Shown one piece after another: positions 7,373-14,801 of a stretch of DNA of 18,400 nucleotides. Both the position numbers and the translations under genes were made by a program. The stretch lies in NCBI GenBank assembly GCA_031275595.1, contig JAISOO010000130.1:1-18400 (forward strand). Direction: 5' to 3'. The DNA comes from Spirochaetaceae bacterium (GTDB lineage: Bacteria > Spirochaetota > Spirochaetia > Treponematales > Breznakiellaceae). The notes beneath the pieces were generated by a model, which was given only the letters and a program-made list of their open reading frames with translations, had not been told where the DNA came from and did not search any database. Numbering within the stretch: the first letter of the stretch is position 1; each line of letters begins with the position of its first letter.

Positions 7373-8491
7373 TTATCCTTCGCCCCGCAGCGCCTTTAAC
7401 ACGGCGGTTCCCATTTCCCTGGTCCCGACTATTTTTTCGGTCCCGGCATGGCCCCCCCGGCCGGCGATGTCCGCCGTCCGCAGCCCCCCGTCCAAAACAG
7501 CGGCCACCGCGGCCTCAATGGCAAGGGCCTCCCGCTCCAGGCCAAAGGAGTAGCGGAGCATCAGAGCGGCGGAGAGGACCGCCGCCAGGGGGTTGGCGAT
7601 ATCCCGGCCGGCGATGTCCGGGGCGGAACCGTGGATGGGCTCGTAGATCCCCCGGGACCCCTTTTGCGCCGGGGAGGAGGCGGGCGCCCCCAGGCTTGCG
7701 GAGGCAAGCATCCCGATGGAGCCGGTGAGAACCGCCGCTTCGTCGGAGAGGATATCCCCAAAGAGGTTGGAAGTAACGATCACATCGAACTGGCCCGGGG
7801 ATCGGACCAGCTGCATGGCACAATTATCCACATACATATAGGATGTTTCAATATGGGGATACTCCTGCGAGATGGCCTGGGTCAGTTCCCGCCAGAGCCG
7901 GGAAGATTCAAGCACATTGGCCTTATCCACCATACAGAGTTTTTTCCGGCGGACCTCCGCGGCGGCGTAGGCGGTACGGAGAACCCGCTCGATCTCAACC
8001 GTGGAATAGGTTTCGGTATCAAAGGCGGAGTTTCCGTCGGCGCTCCGGCCCCGTTTGCCAAAGTAGATTCCCCCGGTCAGTTCCCGGACGATGAGGAGAT
8101 CGAACCCCTCCGCGGCCAAAACCTCGTCCTTGAGGGGGCAGGCGGAACGGAGCTGGGGCAGAAGGGCCGCGGGCCGCAGGTTGGCGTAAACCTCAAGGCC
8201 GGCGCGGAGCCCCAGGAGGGCCCGTTCCGGCCGCAGGTTTCCCGGCAGGGTTTCCCACTTCGGCCCTCCCACCGCCCCCAAAAGCAGGGCGTCGCATGCT
8301 TTGGCCGCCTCCAGGGTCTCCGAAGGCAGGGGCTCCCCGGCATGGTCAATGGCACAGCCCCCGGCTTCCAACTCAACATAGTTAAACACGTGGCCGAATT
8401 TATCCCCCGCCGCGTCCAGAACCTCCGTGGCCTGGGCAATCACATCGGGGCCTATCCCGTCGCCGGGAACCAGGGCAATCGAATAATTCAC
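7373..8491 (-). CDS. leuB: 3-isopropylmalate dehydrogenase
   Basis: NAD-dependent oxidative decarboxylase of leucine synthesis, converting 3-isopropylmalate to 2-oxoisocaproate. 372 residues, normal for the family. Signature residues are R136 and Y143 in [11 protein letters not shown]190 in VDKANVLE, D222 in YVDN, D246 and D250 in GDILSDEA, and the NAD loop [15 protein letters not shown] (287-301), which favours NAD and IPMDH over isocitrate dehydrogenase. The start is GTG, supported by GGAGGG (minus strand, 8504-8499) seven bases upstream. It is the first gene of the operon. leuA, leuC and leuD are not in the window. The leader contains copy 1 of the hairpin element; I see no leucine-rich leader peptide and no T-box. 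Confidence 0.95.
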   Translation of the reverse strand: MNYSIALVPGDGIGPDVIAQATEVLDAAGDKFGHVFNYVELEAGGCAIDHAGEPLPSETLEAAKACDALLLGAVGGPKWETLPGNLRPERALLGLRAGLEVYANLRPAALLPQLRSACPLKDEVLAAEGFDLLIVRELTGGIYFGKRGRSADGNSAFDTETYSTVEIERVLRTAYAAAEVRRKKLCMVDKANVLESSRLWRELTQAISQEYPHIETSYMYVDNCAMQLVRSPGQFDVIVTSNLFGDILSDEAAVLTGSIGMLASASLGAPASSPAQKGSRGIYEPIHGSAPDIAGRDIANPLAAVLSAALMLRYSFGLEREALAIEAAVAAVLDGGLRTADIAGRGGHAGTEKIVGTREMGTAVLKALRGEG

Positions 8492-8560
8492 TGTTCTTCC
8501 CTCCGCGTAACAGACTGCTCCCCCTCACCGCCCCGGACGCCGGAATCGGCTCAAGGGGAA

Positions 8561-8591
8561 CCGGATTCAAACCTCAGATTTTTGAATCCGG
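8561..8591. repeat. Perfect hairpin in the leuB leader
   Basis: CCGGATTCAAA (8561-8571) pairs perfectly with TTTGAATCCGG (8581-8591) around a nine-base loop, CCTCAGATT. The loop resembles the CCTCAGT loop of the hairpin at 11896-11928 although the stems differ. No T tract follows on the leuB strand. Confidence 0.5.
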
Positions 8592-8627
8592 AGGCTTTCC
8601 CAAAACTGAAATTTTGGGACGACAGCC
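8592..8627. repeat. Second outer hairpin of element copy 1
   Basis: TCCCAAAA (8598-8605) pairs with TTTTGGGA (8612-8619). An outer GGCT/AGCC pair (8593-8596 and 8624-8627) closes it after an internal loop. It resembles the first outer hairpin at 8679-8709 and occupies the third position of the three-hairpin arrangement. Confidence 0.5.
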
Positions 8628-8633
8628 TCAGAT

Positions 8634-8710
8634 TGAAAAAGCGGTCTAAAGCCCGCTTTTCCCCATAAATCTAAGGTTGCTTTCCCAAAAACTGAAGTTT
8701 TGGGAAAGCC
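8634..8710 (-). repeat. Dispersed two-hairpin repeat, copy 1
   Basis: Read on the minus strand, this 77-base unit matches 11896-11972 at 72 of 77 positions by direct comparison. It contains an outer hairpin GCTTTCCCAAAA/TTTTGGGAAAGC (8679-8690 with 8698-8709) and the conserved inner hairpin AAAAGCGG/CCGCTTTT (8637-8644 with 8653-8660). It sits between the divergent leuB and radical SAM genes. The A-rich and T-rich flanks of the inner hairpin would let it act as a terminator on both strands. Confidence 0.8.
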
Positions 8711-8738
8711 TCTACGTTTACTTTAATCAAAAAAGGTC

Positions 8739-8767
8739 TTGTAATCATTCCTATACAAATGTATAGT
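8739..8767 (+). promoter_or_regulatory. Candidate promoter of the radical SAM gene pair
   Basis: TTGTAA (8739-8744), a 17-base spacer and TATAGT (8762-8767, 5 of 6 to consensus). The expected transcription start would fall at about 8774, on the preferred start codon itself, implying a leaderless or nearly leaderless mRNA. Confidence 0.35.
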
Positions 8768-8773
8768 GGTATC

Positions 8774-10042
8774 ATGGACTTGGGAGAAAAAATCGCCATC
8801 CTGGCAGGGGCGGCAAAATACGACGCATCCTGCGCGTCTTCCGGGAGTACCGGCAGGGGAACCGCCTTCGGCCTTGCCGAACCCGCCGGGATATGCCATA
8901 GCTGGACCGAAGACGGCCGCTGCGTCAGCCTCCTCAAGGTCCTCTACTCCAACAGCTGCCGGTTCGACTGCGCCTACTGCGTAAACCGGGCCTCGGCGGA
9001 TACCCGGCGGGCCTCCTTTACCGTGAACGAGCTGGTGGAACTTACCTGCCAATTTTACCGGCGGAACTATATCGAAGGGCTTTTCCTTTCTTCCGGGATC
9101 TTTGCCGATCCCGATATGGTTATGGAAAAACTCATCGAAACCGCGAAAAAATTGCGGACCGAGGCGGGATACGGGGGGTACATCCACCTCAAGATCATCC
9201 CCGGGACGGGGGAAAAATTGATCCGCCAAGCGGGGCTCTACGCGGACCGGTTAAGCGCCAACATCGAGCTCCCCACGGACAAAAGCCTGCAAGCCCTGGC
9301 CCCTCAAAAATCGGGAAAGGTGATCCTGGGGGCCATGGAGGAGGTGGCTGAAACCGGGGCCCAATTTGAGGAAGACCGGCGGCAAATCCGGTTTTTACCC
9401 CAGGGTAAAACTTCCGCCCCGGTTTTTGCCCCGGCGGGGCAGAGTACCCAGCTCATCGTGGGGGCCAGCGAAGAGGACGACCGGCAAATTATCTCCCTCT
9501 CCGGGGCGCTTTACCGCAAATTCTCCCTGCGCCGGGTCTATTACTCCGCCTTTATCCCTCCGGGCCGTTCCGGCCGGGGGGGCATTCCGGATCCCCGGCT
9601 CCCGGATATTCCCGGCCCGCCCCTGGTTCGGGAACACCGGCTTTATCAGGCGGATTGGCTCCTCCGGTTTTACCATTTCCGGCCCGAGGAGATCCTGGAT
9701 CAATCCACCCCTTTTCTGGACCCCCACCTGGACCCAAAAACCGCGTGGGCCCTGAAAAACCTGGACCAATTCCCCCGGGAAATAAATACCGCGGACTACG
9801 AAGCGCTCCTCAGGGTGCCGGGGATCGGGGCGAAAAGCGCCCGGCGTATCCTGGAGGTCCGACGCTCCCGGTCCCTCTCCTTTGACGGCCTTCGGCGCCT
9901 GGGGGTGGTTTTGAAACGGGCCAGGTATTTTATAACCCTTTCCGGTTCCTTCATGGACCGGCCCGACGATCCCCGCCGGATCCGCCGCTTCCTTTCGGAC
10001 AGCGACGGCGCGGGGCTCCAGCTTCCCCTCTTTGAATTTTAG
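8774..10042 (+). CDS. Radical SAM protein, putative DNA modification/repair (UDG-linked type)
   Basis: 422-residue protein I recognise as the radical SAM family that is found next to the partner family encoded immediately downstream and to uracil-DNA glycosylase-like domains (TIGR03916-type). The 4Fe-4S/SAM motif is C62-x3-C66-x2-C69 in CRFDCAYC. A helix-hairpin-helix of DNA-binding style, LLRVPGIGAKSARRIL, lies at 345-360. Further cysteines C20, C41 and C50 are near the N terminus. Its reaction is not known to me. ATG 8774 (MDLGEKIAILAGAAKYD) is preferred over ATG 8759 because family members, as I recall them, begin like this and neither has a clear ribosome site. It is followed after 33 bases by its partner gene. 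Confidence 0.88.
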   Translation: MDLGEKIAILAGAAKYDASCASSGSTGRGTAFGLAEPAGICHSWTEDGRCVSLLKVLYSNSCRFDCAYCVNRASADTRRASFTVNELVELTCQFYRRNYIEGLFLSSGIFADPDMVMEKLIETAKKLRTEAGYGGYIHLKIIPGTGEKLIRQAGLYADRLSANIELPTDKSLQALAPQKSGKVILGAMEEVAETGAQFEEDRRQIRFLPQGKTSAPVFAPAGQSTQLIVGASEEDDRQIISLSGALYRKFSLRRVYYSAFIPPGRSGRGGIPDPRLPDIPGPPLVREHRLYQADWLLRFYHFRPEEILDQSTPFLDPHLDPKTAWALKNLDQFPREINTADYEALLRVPGIGAKSARRILEVRRSRSLSFDGLRRLGVVLKRARYFITLSGSFMDRPDDPRRIRRFLSDSDGAGLQLPLFEF

Positions 10043-10075
10043 GGGGATCGGGAACAGCCCCTATGGAGGAGGAAG

Positions 10076-10921
10076 ATGCTTGAACTGAGTTATGACGGGA
10101 CCTTCGAGGGGCTCCTCACGATCCTCGCGGGGGTTTGCCGGGGCGCCCCCCCGCCGGACCGGATCCGCCGGGTCCCTCCCCGGGAAACCCCGGATCATGG
10201 GGACCTTTTTGGTCCAGGCGGGCTTCCCGGCGGGATCTTCTGTCCCGCCTCCGGGGAGGAGGCCGCCTCCCTGGCGGAAGAATTCTTTGAACTTTCCGCC
10301 AAAGCCTACGACAGTTTCCTCTGCGGCTGGATGAGCGAGTTCCCCATAGAGGCGGAATGCGTCCGCTTCGGCGGAGGGCTTTTTTCCGCGGCGGAAGCAG
10401 CCGCCGGGGGGAGGGGCTCCCCGGAAGCCCGGCAGGGGGCGGAACGGGCCGCTTCCGACCGGGGGAATCCCGCTGTCCGGACGGTCCTTGACGCGGCCTA
10501 CAAGGTACGGCACGAGGCGGACCGTCTCTTCGGATTCCTCCGGTTCAAGCCCGATTCCCGGGGAACCTATGTTGCCCGCTGCGCCCCGGACCACTTCGTC
10601 CTCCCCCGGCTGGCCGGTCATTTCTCCCGCCGCTTTGGGGCTGCCCCCTGGCTTATCATCGACGAAAAACGGGAGCTTTGCCTCCGGGGGGACGGAAGTG
10701 GGGGACCGCCCTTGTTGATTCCGGCGGCCTTGGGCCGGGAAACAGCCTCTTCCGGCGCGGAAGAACCCGGCGCCGGGGAAGATCCCTGGGAGGAGCTTTG
10801 GCGGACCTACCACGGCTCAATTAACAACCCCCGCCGGAAAAATCCCGGCCTGCAGCGGCAGTTTATGCCCGCCCGGTACTGGAAGTACCTTCCCGAAATG
10901 GGGGAGTCCGGTAATTTGTAA
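10076..10921 (+). CDS. Partner of the radical SAM protein, probable DNA metabolism protein (DUF4130/TIGR03915-type)
   Basis: 281 residues. The N terminus YDGTFEGLLT and the C-terminal block with APDHFVLPRLAGHF, PWLIIDEKR and LQRQFMPARYWKYLPE are, from memory, the hallmarks of the family that accompanies the upstream radical SAM protein. In some genomes this family is fused to a uracil-DNA glycosylase domain; no such domain is present here. The function is unproven. Two low-complexity segments rich in G, A, E and R (about 105-130 and 220-240) look like lineage-specific insertions. A strong GGAGGAGG (10065-10072) precedes the ATG. The 33-base gap after the radical SAM gene implies one transcript. 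It converges with the TPR lipoprotein gene. Confidence 0.85.
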   Translation: MLELSYDGTFEGLLTILAGVCRGAPPPDRIRRVPPRETPDHGDLFGPGGLPGGIFCPASGEEAASLAEEFFELSAKAYDSFLCGWMSEFPIEAECVRFGGGLFSAAEAAAGGRGSPEARQGAERAASDRGNPAVRTVLDAAYKVRHEADRLFGFLRFKPDSRGTYVARCAPDHFVLPRLAGHFSRRFGAAPWLIIDEKRELCLRGDGSGGPPLLIPAALGRETASSGAEEPGAGEDPWEELWRTYHGSINNPRRKNPGLQRQFMPARYWKYLPEMGESGNL

Positions 10922-10948
10922 GGGCATGGCGCAAGAAAACATGAAACC

Positions 10949-11842
10949 CTAATTAAGGGTCCGGCGTTCGGCTTCCGCCGCTTCCTTTTCAAGCCCTATG
11001 GCGCGGAAGATCTCCGCGGAGCGCCGGTAGGCGGCAAGGGCTTCATCGCCGCGGGCGGCCTTTTGGTATACCTCCCCCAGGGCAAGCCAGTCCATGCCCA
11101 GGCCGTAGCTGTTTTCCGCCCGGCGGTCCAGGGCCAGGGCCCGGGAAAGGGCCTCCAGGGCGGAATCGTACCGGCCGGACACGGAGCGGACCGAGGCGAT
11201 GAGGTACCAGTCATAGGCTGCCAGCTCCAGATACCGATCTTTTTCATGGATATCCAGGGCTTTGGCCAGGGCGCTTTCCGCTTCGGCCCAGTGACGGAGT
11301 TCCTTTTCCGCAATGCCTATGACGGTCCATCCCAGGGCGCTGTTGAGCTTGTCGGACTTTAAGCGGGCCAGATCCTCCCTTACCGCTGCGATAACCTTCT
11401 CCGGAGTACCGGCGCCCCCGTCCAAAATCAGGCTGCTCCTGGCCATGTAGATCCGGCTGGCCGCGGCCAGCTCCTCCTCCCCCGCCCGTTCCGACTCCGC
11501 CAGGGCGGCGTCCCAGAGGGCCCGGGCCGCTTCGACCCGGCCCAGGGAAAAAAGGACGTTCCCCTGGGAAAGCCATACCCGGATCAGCAGGGGCGGCCGG
11601 TCGGTACTGGCGGCAAGGCGCCGGGCCTCCTCCAAAAGGGTCAGGGCCCCTTCGTAATTCCCCCGGTCCGCCTCCCGGTTTGCCAGGTTAAGCTGGGTTT
11701 CGGTCTCATTTTGGAGCGTAAAGAGCTCCGCCGGACGTTCCGGCGCCGAAGAACAGGCCCCCAGGACAAAAAACGCCAGGGTAAACAACAGGGCCGTCTT
11801 CCGGCGGGGGCCGCCGGTCCTTTCTTCAAGCTTTTTTCCCAT
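10949..11842 (-). CDS. TPR-repeat lipoprotein
   Basis: 297 residues from the chosen ATG. The N terminus has a basic stretch (GGPRRK), a hydrophobic core and a lipobox ending FVLGAC, so it should be exported and lipid-anchored in the envelope. The remainder is helical with about five tetratricopeptide-like units (for example GNYEGALTLLEEARRL, GRYDSALEALSRALAL, GDEALAAYRRSAEIF), a protein-protein scaffold. Three ATGs are clustered: 11854, 11845 and 11842. GAGGAG overlaps the first and lies four bases before the third, which I prefer. It lies about 200 bases beyond mlaD on the same strand, separated by the repeat element, so it is probably a separate transcript. Its partner is unknown. Confidence 0.85.
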   Translation of the reverse strand: MGKKLEERTGGPRRKTALLFTLAFFVLGACSSAPERPAELFTLQNETETQLNLANREADRGNYEGALTLLEEARRLAASTDRPPLLIRVWLSQGNVLFSLGRVEAARALWDAALAESERAGEEELAAASRIYMARSSLILDGGAGTPEKVIAAVREDLARLKSDKLNSALGWTVIGIAEKELRHWAEAESALAKALDIHEKDRYLELAAYDWYLIASVRSVSGRYDSALEALSRALALDRRAENSYGLGMDWLALGEVYQKAARGDEALAAYRRSAEIFRAIGLEKEAAEAERRTLN

Positions 11843-11895
11843 CATACTCCTCATATACGGTATCGCGCGGAAGCCGGGGCTGTCCGAACAAGTGG

Positions 11896-11972
11896 GGCTT
11901 TCCCAAAACCTCAGTTTTTGGGAAAGCCGCCTTAGATTTATGGGAAAAAGCGGGCTTTAAACCGCTTTTTCA
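11896..11972 (+). repeat. Dispersed two-hairpin repeat, copy 2
   Basis: The first hairpin has 13-bp arms GGCTTTCCCAAAA (11896-11908) and TTTTGGGAAAGCC (11916-11928) with loop CCTCAGT. The second has AAAAAGCGG (11945-11953) and CCGCTTTTT (11962-11970). The spacer between them, CCTTAGATTTATGGG, is shared with copy 1. It matches the minus strand of 8634-8710 at 72 of 77 positions. The second hairpin, flanked by A and T runs, could terminate the mlaEFD transcript on the minus strand. Confidence 0.8.
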
Positions 11973-11975
11973 GGA

Positions 11976-12010
11976 GCATTTCCGAAAACCAACCGGGTTT
12001 CGGGAAATGC
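11976..12010. repeat. Third hairpin of copy 2
   Basis: The arm at 11976-11990 (starting GCATTTCC) pairs with the arm at 11995-12010 (ending GGGAAATGC), with one bulge and an AACC loop. A run of six T follows at 12016-12021 after CCGCG. It gives copy 2 the same outer-inner-outer hairpin order seen at 8592-8710. Confidence 0.5.
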
Positions 12011-12056
12011 CCGCGTTTTTTCACCTTTTCGGAGGGTCCCGACCCGCTTGTTCCCC

Positions 12057-13064
12057 CTAAAAGGGTACGGCCCGGGGATTGGTACCGTTGGTCTGAACCT
12101 CAACCGGGGGAGGCACCCCCTTTTTCAGGAGGGGATTATTCAACAGAGCGGTCAGCACGTCTTCGGCGCTCTTGAGGACATCCCGCAGCTCGGAAACTAT
12201 CCCGGGTACCTGGGAAGGCAAAACAGCGGAGGCCTTTTCCAGGTTCCCCAATGTTCCCGCTACGGATTGGAGGGAGGATTCCAGGTTCGTGTACACGGAA
12301 CCGTCCGTATCAAGAACGGTGAAAAGCAAACCCTCCGGTTCAACCAATTGGGCGGCGAGGATTTCCAAATCGCCGCTTATATTTTTAACATCCCTCAAAA
12401 TGGGGTCCAGGCTCACATTCACCAGTTCGTCTATCCCCCCCAGAGTGCGGCCCAGGGAGGTCTTATCGGTTCCGGCAAGCGCCTCTTTTACCTCCACCAA
12501 AACTTCGTCCAAATCGTGTAAAATGACGTTAACCTCCGGGAGGAGTTCGGTATTAAAGCGGCTTAGCACCTCGTCAAACTGGGCCAATAACTGGGTTATG
12601 CTGTCGTCCCGGGCGGGCACCCTGGCCAAGCCCATTTTGATGAGATTTTGAGCCTGGGGGGAGTGTACCACCGGCACCAGAGCCCCCTCTTCCATCTGTT
12701 CCTCCCCCAGGCCGGAATAAAAAAGAAATTGATTCCCCAGCCCGATGGGACTGACCATAAGTTCCACCAGGGAACCCTGCTTAACCCGGCTGACATATTT
12801 ATCGTAAATAGAAAAGGTTACCTCCACCTTGTCTTCGTCGGTGAGTACAAAGGACTTGACGTTTCCTATGGGAAAACCCTTGTACTGCACTACCATGTTA
12901 TCCCCCAGCCCCGAGGCCGAATCCAAATAGGTCTTGAAATAATAGTCCTTGGCGAACCAGCGCTGTTTGGTTCCGAGCATAATAATCACAAAAACCAGGA
13001 TGACCAGGGCGGTAATGATAAAAAAACCGACTATTTGGTCCGCAAAACGTATCTTAAATTTCAT
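12057..13064 (-). CDS. mlaD: MlaD-family MCE protein of a lipid-transport ABC system
   Basis: 335-residue envelope protein with a single N-terminal membrane helix (about 10-31) and an MCE domain (about 42-118: YLDSASGLGDNMVVQYKGFP, then SPIGLGNQFLFYSG), which forms hexameric rings that carry lipids. A long helical region (about 150-300) follows, longer than E. coli MlaD and more like MCE proteins with extended helical tails, and then a proline-rich end. The start overlaps the mlaF stop by four bases (ATGA), indicating translational coupling. It is the last gene of mlaE-mlaF-mlaD. It probably moves phospholipids between the membranes; direction and substrate cannot be read from sequence. Confidence 0.9.
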   Translation of the reverse strand: MKFKIRFADQIVGFFIITALVILVFVIIMLGTKQRWFAKDYYFKTYLDSASGLGDNMVVQYKGFPIGNVKSFVLTDEDKVEVTFSIYDKYVSRVKQGSLVELMVSPIGLGNQFLFYSGLGEEQMEEGALVPVVHSPQAQNLIKMGLARVPARDDSITQLLAQFDEVLSRFNTELLPEVNVILHDLDEVLVEVKEALAGTDKTSLGRTLGGIDELVNVSLDPILRDVKNISGDLEILAAQLVEPEGLLFTVLDTDGSVYTNLESSLQSVAGTLGNLEKASAVLPSQVPGIVSELRDVLKSAEDVLTALLNNPLLKKGVPPPVEVQTNGTNPRAVPF

Positions 13065-13798
13065 GAAGCGATTCCCTTCTCCACAAGCTGGGCCAGATTT
13101 TCATCTTCGGCGATTTGTTCCCTTGTAAAGGTAAAAGCGAGCTTCCCCTCCTGGATCATGATAATGAAATCAGCAAGATTTTTGATGATCCTAAAATCAT
13201 GGCTTACCAGGATGATGGTGTTCCCCGCCTCCCGGCGGCGCCGCACGATCCGGATAAGGCGCTGGGCCGCGCTGTCATCCAAAGATTCGGTCCATTCGTC
13301 CAGAAAAAGCAGGGTAGGCCGGCAGAGCATGGCCCGGGCAAAGGCGATAAGCTTTTGTTCCCCCATGGACAGCATGGACGGCCGCATATTCAGGGACTTT
13401 TTATACTCCACCTCCGCGAGGACCTCGGCGATCCGCTTGTCCCGGTCCGTTTTGGTCATCCAGGGGAAATGTACCCTTAAGGGGAGCTCCAGGATCTGAT
13501 CCAGGTTTTGGTTTGCCCAGAGGGCCGAATCCTGAAATACCACCGCCCCTTCCCTGCGGAAGGCCAGGTTCTCTTTCCGGCTCATGATGGAAATATTCCT
13601 TCCCCGGAAGCAAACCTCCCCATGGCTGGGAACCAGGAGGCCTGCGGAAAGCTTGAGCACCGTACTTTTACCGCCCCCCGAAGGCCCGACCAGGGCGGTG
13701 GTTTTGCCCTCCTCAAAGCGCCAGGAAACGTTCTGAACCACCTTCATGTTTTGGGCAAAAAAGGAGGTGTTTTTTAACTCAATGATACCGCTGGCCAT
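13061..13798 (-). CDS. mlaF: ABC transporter ATP-binding protein, MlaF type
   Basis: 245-residue cytoplasmic ATPase that should power the MlaE permease. Walker A is GPSGGGKS (38-45), the Q-loop glutamine is Q89, and the signature is LSMGE (143-147), a variant of LSGGQ. Walker B is LLFLDE (163-168), followed by W169 where most ABC ATPases have proline, and the switch histidine is H200. All catalytic residues are present. An AAGGGGAAA ribosome-site-like stretch precedes the ATG. It starts 21 bases after mlaE and overlaps mlaD by four bases. MlaF assignment rests mainly on the neighbouring mlaE and mlaD. Confidence 0.9.
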   Translation of the reverse strand: MASGIIELKNTSFFAQNMKVVQNVSWRFEEGKTTALVGPSGGGKSTVLKLSAGLLVPSHGEVCFRGRNISIMSRKENLAFRREGAVVFQDSALWANQNLDQILELPLRVHFPWMTKTDRDKRIAEVLAEVEYKKSLNMRPSMLSMGEQKLIAFARAMLCRPTLLFLDEWTESLDDSAAQRLIRIVRRRREAGNTIILVSHDFRIIKNLADFIIMIQEGKLAFTFTREQIAEDENLAQLVEKGIAS

Positions 13799-13819
13799 GC
13801 TTTCCCCTTCGAACTCCTC

Positions 13820-14590
13820 CTAGATTAAAGACATATAGTAGAGGGCGGTAAGGACAATATCCAGAATGATACACCCGGCAAAGGCGGCCCCCACCGCCTT
13901 GAGCCCCGCCACGGGGATCTCCGTGCTGGCTCGCTCCACTTCAAAGCCCCGGGTGATGGCTACAATGGAAATAATCATCCCAAATCCCAGGCTTTTTATA
14001 ACTGAAATAAGTATATCATGGATTGACAATATCTGGAGCAAATTATCAAAATAAATCGCGGCCGGCATGGGATTAAACAACTGGGCCACCACAAAGGAGC
14101 CGGCCAGGCCGAAAATGGAAAAATAAATGTTCAGCAAAAAAAGGGAAATGGTTACCCCCAAAAAACGGGGAACCGCCAGGTGTTCGATGGGGTCAACCCC
14201 CACGGAAATATAGGCTTCCACCTCGTGGGAGATAACCATACCGGCGATTTCGGTGGCGATGGCCGTTGCCGACCGGGCTATGATGATAAAGGCCGCCAAA
14301 AGGGGGCCCAATTCCCGGGTGATGATGGTGATGAGCAGGGTATAGATGAGCCGTTCCTGGGAAATTCTCGTCAAAAAGGGAATTCCGATGATATTAACCG
14401 CCGCCCCTATGCCAATTGCCAGCAGGGCGGAAATGCCCAGGGCTTCCACAAAGGTAAAGAGGATCTGCATGATGAGGATCTTAAAAGAAACGCTGCCCCG
14501 GAATAAAAAATACCCAACTCCTTTAAGGGTTCTGACAAAAAATCCAAAGGTATACAGGGGTTTGCCTAATAACGAGATCAATGAATTCAT
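13820..14590 (-). CDS. mlaE: MlaE-family ABC permease
   Basis: 256-residue inner-membrane protein with five or six hydrophobic segments, the normal MlaE size. Family motifs are TRELGPLLAAFIIIARSATA (91-110) followed by EIAGM (114-118), and then EVEAYISVGVDPIEHLAVPR (123-142). It should form the transmembrane dimer over which the MlaD ring sits and is first in the operon. The ribosome-site-like GAGG lies too close to the ATG (two to three bases) to be ideal. A TATAAT box reads toward the gene at 14607-14602 without a good -35. No mlaB (STAS) or mlaC gene is in the window. Confidence 0.92.
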   Translation of the reverse strand: MNSLISLLGKPLYTFGFFVRTLKGVGYFLFRGSVSFKILIMQILFTFVEALGISALLAIGIGAAVNIIGIPFLTRISQERLIYTLLITIITRELGPLLAAFIIIARSATAIATEIAGMVISHEVEAYISVGVDPIEHLAVPRFLGVTISLFLLNIYFSIFGLAGSFVVAQLFNPMPAAIYFDNLLQILSIHDILISVIKSLGFGMIISIVAITRGFEVERASTEIPVAGLKAVGAAFAGCIILDIVLTALYYMSLI

Positions 14591-14633
14591 ATCCTCGACT
14601 TATTATAATAGAGTATCAATCGGCGTTTGTCCA

Positions 14634-14662
14634 TGTACAATAATGATAATGAAAGCTATACT
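14634..14662 (+). promoter_or_regulatory. Weak candidate promoter for the hybrid kinase
   Basis: TGTACA (14634-14639), a 17-base spacer and TATACT (14657-14662). Matches to consensus are 4 of 6 and 5 of 6. It would give a leader of about 130 bases containing the hairpin at 14682-14706. Confidence 0.28.
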
Positions 14663-14681
14663 TATTTTATCAGCGGAAACT

Positions 14682-14712
14682 TTTTCAAAATGTCCGGTTT
14701 TGAAAAGCCTCT
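14682..14712 (-). repeat. Outer-type hairpin related to the dispersed element
   Basis: TTTTCAAAA (14682-14690) pairs perfectly with TTTTGAAAA (14698-14706) around a seven-base loop. On the minus strand it begins GAGGCTTTTCAAAA, parallel to GAGGCTTTCCCAAAA in copy 1, with the opposite arm changed to match. It lies in the mlaE/kinase divergent spacer (14591-14801). Confidence 0.45.
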
Positions 14713-14801
14713 GAGACAGCGAACCGCGTTCAAAAACAACCGGGTTTTAAATTCCGAATTTTGAGGAAGGCCCGTAATTTTCGTCGGATAGGGGAAGCGG
14801 C

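Noticed and set aside
8492..8560. Attenuator peptide or T-box in the leuB leader
   Set aside because: No run of leucine, valine or isoleucine codons behind a ribosome site, and no T-box sequence; only the repeat hairpins are seen.
8561..8710. CRISPR-like or tandem repeat array
   Set aside because: The repeated parts are palindromic hairpins of differing stem sequence without regular spacing or unique spacers.
8634..11972. Composite transposon bounded by the two inverted copies of the hairpin element
   Set aside because: The copies are inverted and enclose the radical SAM pair and the end of the TPR gene region, but no transposase is present and a third copy lies elsewhere; dispersed repeats explain it better.
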